Origin: Rufibacter latericius
GTDB taxonomy: Bacteria; Bacteroidota; Bacteroidia; Cytophagales; Hymenobacteraceae
Assembly (NCBI RefSeq): GCF_003721515.1
Contig: NZ_RJJD01000001.1
Coordinates: 682,001 to 746,000 of the forward strand
DNA length: 64,000 nucleotides
Reading direction: 5' to 3'
The position numbers and the translations under genes are program-made. Numbering within the stretch: position 1 is the first letter of the stretch; every line of letters starts with the position of its first letter. The notes below the pieces were generated by a model. That model did not search any database and was not told the DNA's origin. It saw nothing but the letters and a program-made list of their open reading frames with translations. Shown here one piece after another: positions 62,754-64,000 of the stretch.

Positions 62754-63092
62754 AACTCAGTTCTGTCACAAGCGAATTTTTCACTTTCTCTGTCTTTTAT
62801 CCCCAACTAACTGCCTCTCATTGCGGCGGGCTGGATGAATATATTCTGGTCCGGATTCCTAAAAAACAGTTCTTTTCAGGAAAACAGGCATTAAACAGGC
62901 TCCTTCTCTCTTCTTCCTCCCTCCTAATTCCTCCACCTAGGTTCGTAGCTAACTCCTGTTTCTGATTTCGATGGCCATAGGGGTGTCACGGCAGTTACCT
63001 GTCTTAGAGAGCAGCCATGGTTCAACAAACACCCGGCTTGCTTCCTTCAAGGCGCAAATACTGTCTATCACTCACCCTATATCCCTACATGT
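62754..63092. other. Gap before the OmpA-family-like gene
   Basis: 339 bases with a degenerate quasi-palindrome (about 62860-62896) and low-complexity CTTCCTCCCTCCTAATTCC. No gene or clear promoter seen. Confidence 0.55.
62860..62896. repeat. Dispersed intergenic quasi-palindrome, copy 23
   Basis: CTAAAAAACAGTTC, TTTTCAGGAAAAC, AGGCATTAAAC; the left part is degenerate. Confidence 0.4.
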
Positions 63093-64000
63093 ATGAATTC
63101 TAAACTTTCTTTTCTCTGTGGAGCCTTCGTTTTTTCGCTCCTCACGGTGCCTGCCCATGCCCAGTTCAACATCGGCGACAAGCTCAAAAGCAAAGTCAAC
63201 GAGAAGATTGATGCCAAGATCAACAAAACAGCCGACCAGGTAACCAGCGGCAAAAAAGCATCTGCCACGAGCACAAAAGAAAGCGAAGAAGGAGCATCGG
63301 AAGAAACCACCGGTAACGGAGCGGCTGCCACCCCAGAGGCAAACACAAAAGTCTGGACCAAATATGATTTCGTGCCCGGCGACAAAGTGCTGTTCGCAGA
63401 CAATCTGAAAGGCGAGGAAAACGGCGAGTTCCCTTCGCGGTGGGACCTGAAAAACGGCAATGCCGAGGTCGCTTCTTTTGGCGGGACCGATGTCATCAAC
63501 CTGGTAAGCAACGGCACCGCCATCAGCCCGCTGATGAAGACCGAGAACTGGTTACCCGAAACCTTCACCGTGGAGATGGACGTCTACTTTGACTCTGACA
63601 ACCCCAACCTGAACTATGAAATCTATTTCCTGAGCGATTTAAACAAATACAACGAGGCCACCCACGGCATGTTCTGGGACCCGATTATCATTTCGCCGGA
63701 AGGGGTTCATTTCAAGAATTTCGGTTCTAATTCTGCCGAGCTGCAGGCCGCCGGTACCAAAAAACAGTGGCGCCACGTGTCCATCGCCTTCAACAAACGC
63801 AGCATGAAAGTCTACTTGGATCAGCACCGCCTCATCAACATCCCTAACGTCACCGGCAAACCGGTCAACCTGAAGATAAAGGCAGACCGCCGGATAGAGG
63901 GGAATGCCATGGTGAAAAACGTGTTCATCGCCGAGGGCGGCAAAAAACTGTATGACCAGATCCTGGCCAACGGAAAAATTGTGACCTACGGCGTGAAATT
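63093..64000 (+). CDS. Envelope protein, N-terminal part of an OmpA-family-like protein (cut by window edge)
   Basis: The frame is open to the window end (302 codons seen). A signal peptide (MNSKLSFLCGAFVFSLLTVPAHA-Q) is followed by a basic, helical, low-complexity segment (about 25-90) and then a beta-rich domain (about 95-290; KVLFADNLKGEENGEFPSRW, then NYEIYFLSDLNKYNEATHG) with a lectin/glucanase-like strand pattern. The last visible residues (LYDQILANGKIVTYGVK) resemble the linker that precedes OmpA peptidoglycan-binding domains in Bacteroidota proteins, so an OmpA domain is expected beyond the window. This last point is inference. Confidence 0.75.
   Translation, partial: MNSKLSFLCGAFVFSLLTVPAHAQFNIGDKLKSKVNEKIDAKINKTADQVTSGKKASATSTKESEEGASEETTGNGAAATPEANTKVWTKYDFVPGDKVLFADNLKGEENGEFPSRWDLKNGNAEVASFGGTDVINLVSNGTAISPLMKTENWLPETFTVEMDVYFDSDNPNLNYEIYFLSDLNKYNEATHGMFWDPIIISPEGVHFKNFGSNSAELQAAGTKKQWRHVSIAFNKRSMKVYLDQHRLINIPNVTGKPVNLKIKADRRIEGNAMVKNVFIAEGGKKLYDQILANGKIVTYGVK

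Noticed and set aside
63077-63568. Minus-strand ORF of 163 codons
   Set aside because: It is the antisense shadow of the plus-strand gene starting at 63093, which has a signal peptide and ordered domains.

Overview
The window looks like chromosomal DNA of a Bacteroidota bacterium. I would place it in the Cytophagales, most likely the Hymenobacteraceae (Rufibacter/Pontibacter-like); the family name is an inference. The evidence is the Bacteroidota -7 promoter box TAnnTTTG in front of many genes (some with a TTG about 19-22 bases upstream), few Shine-Dalgarno sites, two large Oar-type TonB-dependent proteins, an atpD-atpC pair apart from the other ATP synthase genes, a very short AtpC, and a Tgt without its zinc cysteines. 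There is no rRNA, CRISPR array, prophage or intact transposase. Two tRNA genes are present (Ala-GGC, Gln-TTG).

Layout. 1-2.3 kb: C-terminally cut multi-PAS histidine kinase and a small unknown protein. 2.8-8.8 kb: phosphate uptake cluster (OprO/P-like porin, pstS, pstC, pstA, pstB, phoU) with a candidate PHO box. 9-11.4 kb: small ORF, YheT-type hydrolase, NlpC/P60 lipoprotein. 11.8-18.6 kb: two tandem Oar-like TonB-dependent receptors. 18.9-21.2 kb: tRNA-Ala, a glycosyltransferase and two tandem small basic membrane proteins. 21.4-23.3 kb: cysK and cysE. 23.5-30 kb: ABC exporter, orphan gene, MFS transporter, HEAT-cyclophilin lipoprotein, orphan membrane protein. 30-37 kb: rsmG, an ECF sigma factor coupled to a glycosyltransferase, tgt, LptF/G permease, EamA transporter, ispE. 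37.3-39.7 kb: pglC/pglD/pglE-like cassette with 4-base overlaps. 39.9-48.4 kb: rplY, prs, tRNA-Gln, purL, atpD-atpC, a Cys/Met-metabolism PLP enzyme, pth. 48.7-54.8 kb: tandem MFS paralogues, lactonase lipoprotein and quinone oxidoreductase, TonB C-terminal protein. 54.9-64 kb: metG, small lipoprotein pair, DUF3050 protein, typA, Nudix-type regulator, and the start of an OmpA-family-like protein.

Most genes are housekeeping, so the unusual material lies between them and inside a few proteins. The strongest signal is a degenerate quasi-palindrome of about 35 bases, found in most intergenic gaps, at least 25 times in 64 kb and usually 1-60 bases after a stop codon on either strand. Two cloverleaf-like extragenic repeats share an identical inner hairpin. 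PstC carries, in its extracytoplasmic loop, a segment clearly related to part of the neighbouring PstS.

Gene starts were chosen by combining promoter position, signal peptides and family N-termini, so several are shorter than the longest open frame.
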